Below the pieces are notes generated by a model. That model worked only from the letters and a program-made list of their open reading frames with translations, had not been told where the DNA came from and made no database searches. Made by a program: the position numbers and the translations under genes. Below are positions 63,098 to 64,000 of a stretch of DNA of 64,000 bases, one piece after another. Position 1 is the stretch's first letter. The number at the start of each line of letters is the position of its first letter. The DNA is from an uncultured Gemmatimonadota bacterium (GTDB lineage: Bacteria > Gemmatimonadota > Gemmatimonadetes > Gemmatimonadales > Gemmatimonadaceae): NCBI GenBank assembly GCA_903882745.1, contig CAIRYG010000005.1:248001-312000 (forward strand). The letters run 5' to 3'.

Positions 63098-63583
63098 ATG
63101 ATTGAAGCACTCAAGCTGAAGCTGGGCGAGGAAGTCGCCAAGCTGAGCTACGAATTGAATGTCACCCTCCCCTCCGAGATTCGTCGGGCCGTGGAGATGG
63201 GTGATCTACGCGAGAACTCCGAGTACAAGGCCGCGCTCGAGCGGCAGCAGCTGGTGCAGGCCCGTCTCGGGCAGCTGACCATGCGCCTGAGCAAGCTTGC
63301 GACCATCGATATTGCGCAGATCCCGACCGACCGCGTGGGCCTCGGATCGAAGATCATTGTCGAGGACACCGAGACAAAAGAGCGGGAGACGTACCATCTC
63401 GTGTTCGGCGATTCGGTGGATTTCGAGGATGGGCATGTGACGATGTCGTCGCCGATTGGTCGTGCGCTACTCAATAAGGCCGTGGGGGAAGTGGTCCTCC
63501 TCAAACTGCCGGCCCGCACACGCAAGCTGGTGGTGATTGACCTCATCACGATTCATGTCGCCACCCCGGTGGATCTCGACTAA
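63098..63583 (+). CDS. greA: Transcript-cleavage factor GreA
   Basis: 161 residues (E. coli 158). The N-terminal coiled coil has the acidic tip GDLRENSEY that enters the RNA polymerase secondary channel. The C-terminal FKBP-like domain has GSKIIVEDTETKERETYHLVFGD, SPIGRALLNKAVGEVVLLK. It rescues backtracked polymerase by stimulating cleavage of the nascent RNA. The leader structure suggests regulation by attenuation. Confidence 0.95.
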   Translation: MIEALKLKLGEEVAKLSYELNVTLPSEIRRAVEMGDLRENSEYKAALERQQLVQARLGQLTMRLSKLATIDIAQIPTDRVGLGSKIIVEDTETKERETYHLVFGDSVDFEDGHVTMSSPIGRALLNKAVGEVVLLKLPARTRKLVVIDLITIHVATPVDLD

Positions 63584-63592
63584 CCCTGCTGT

Positions 63593-64000
63593 TCACGGGT
63601 CAATCGTGAACAGCCGGTCGACCTCGGTCGCATAGTCCACGACGGCCTGCCCGCAACGGGCCGCATCCCAGTTGAAGAGGTCTCCGAGGCGCCGGGCTAC
63701 GCTCGGCGCCTCGTTGCGTCCGTGGTCGCGGGTGTCGAAGGCGGTACTGGTGCGCCGCACGAGGATGTCCGCCACGGTGCAGGCGAACTCTTCGCCGACG
63801 GGTGGGAGGGGAAGGTCTGCGGTTCGGCAGGCGGAGCGCGGTTCCCCCAGCGCTCGTTGCACCGCATCGGTGACCTGCGCGGCCATGGCGCGGTAGGTGG
63901 TGAGCTTCCCGCCAGTGATCTGAATCACGCCTGCGGGCCCCGTGGCAATCGCATGTTCACGACTCGCCTGCGCTGTAGGGGCTGACGTGTCGGTGGCGAT
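63593..64000 (-). CDS. glpD: Glycerol-3-phosphate dehydrogenase GlpD, C-terminal part (5' end outside window)
   Basis: The frame is open from the right edge to the stop at 63593: 135 residues. SREHAIATGPAGVIQITGGKLTTYRAMAAQVTDAV is the C-terminal FAD-contact region (GGKxTTYR) of aerobic GlpD. The following helical C-terminal domain (EEFACTVADILVRRTSTAFD) matches as well. It oxidises glycerol-3-phosphate at the membrane and feeds electrons to quinone. Only the C-terminus is visible. Confidence 0.88.
   Translation of the reverse strand: MATDTSAPTAQASREHAIATGPAGVIQITGGKLTTYRAMAAQVTDAVQRALGEPRSACRTADLPLPPVGEEFACTVADILVRRTSTAFDTRDHGRNEAPSVARRLGDLFNWDAARCGQAVVDYATEVDRLFTIDP

Overview
The window is GC-rich DNA, densely coded on both strands, with short intergenic gaps and no rRNA, tRNA, transposase, integrase, phage gene or CRISPR array that I can see. 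A SusC/SusD pair occurs with a DUF1592/DUF1552 couple, many secreted amidohydrolases and peptidases carrying Sec, Tat or lipoprotein signals, a SUF operon with SufU, and a deoxyhypusine-synthase homologue. This fits a Gram-negative chemoheterotroph of the Gemmatimonadota (Gemmatimonadaceae-like). The phylum is an inference from gene content; the outer membrane is directly implied by SusC.

Layout. 1-4.6 kb (minus): a CocE/NonD hydrolase cut by the window edge, a small lipoprotein with a HEMLH motif, and a secreted M28 peptidase. 4.7-6.4 kb (plus): a luciferase-like monooxygenase and an MBL-fold hydrolase. 6.4-12.2 kb (minus): a three-gene export operon made of a two-CxxCH DUF1592-type protein, a Tat-dependent DUF1552 protein and a secreted ankyrin-repeat protein. 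12.4-14.3 kb: a secreted HpcH/HpaI-like protein converging on a secreted creatininase-like protein, both with altered metal sites. 14.3-19.8 kb (minus): SusD, SusC and an AraD-type epimerase. 19.9-22.1 kb (plus): a small membrane protein and a Tat-type amidase.

22.2-29.9 kb (minus): sufB-C-D-U-S from one clear promoter, then a coupled chain of a short PhnA-like protein, an unknown protein, a secreted TPR protein and a PlsC acyltransferase. 30.3-36.1 kb: a membrane protein, a histidine kinase with an apparent HNOBA domain, argG and an OafA-type acyltransferase. 36-50.9 kb: a second CocE hydrolase and a molybdenum hydroxylase in two halves. MocA and the FAD/4Fe-4S subunit are at 38.0-39.6 kb; the Mo and 2Fe-2S subunits are at 48.2-50.9 kb. 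Between them lie a ChaN-like protein, a Fic-like winged-helix protein, an M23 peptidase and an overlapping response regulator/kinase/kinase/YhbY operon. 51-64 kb: a 7Fe-type ferredoxin, RNase D, a DUF59 protein, a serine hydrolase with a histone-H1-like tail, a tightly overlapping operon (small protein, queG, alpha/beta hydrolase, matrixin), an acyltransferase, a phosphodiesterase, a LOG-family protein with a deoxyhypusine-synthase homologue, greA behind a promoter-plus-terminator leader, and the C-terminal end of glpD.

Working together. The SusCD system, peptidases, amidase and CocE hydrolases suggest scavenging of peptides, amides, esters and glycans. The SUF operon, the DUF59 protein and the ferredoxin support the Fe-S load of the molybdenum hydroxylase and QueG. 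Convergent genes are often separated by near-perfect hairpins that can terminate both ways. Several gene ends carry short tandem repeats that duplicate the stop codon. The least explained parts are the DUF1592-DUF1552-ankyrin operon, the HNOBA kinase, the Fic-like regulator, the stop-codon repeats and the greA leader.
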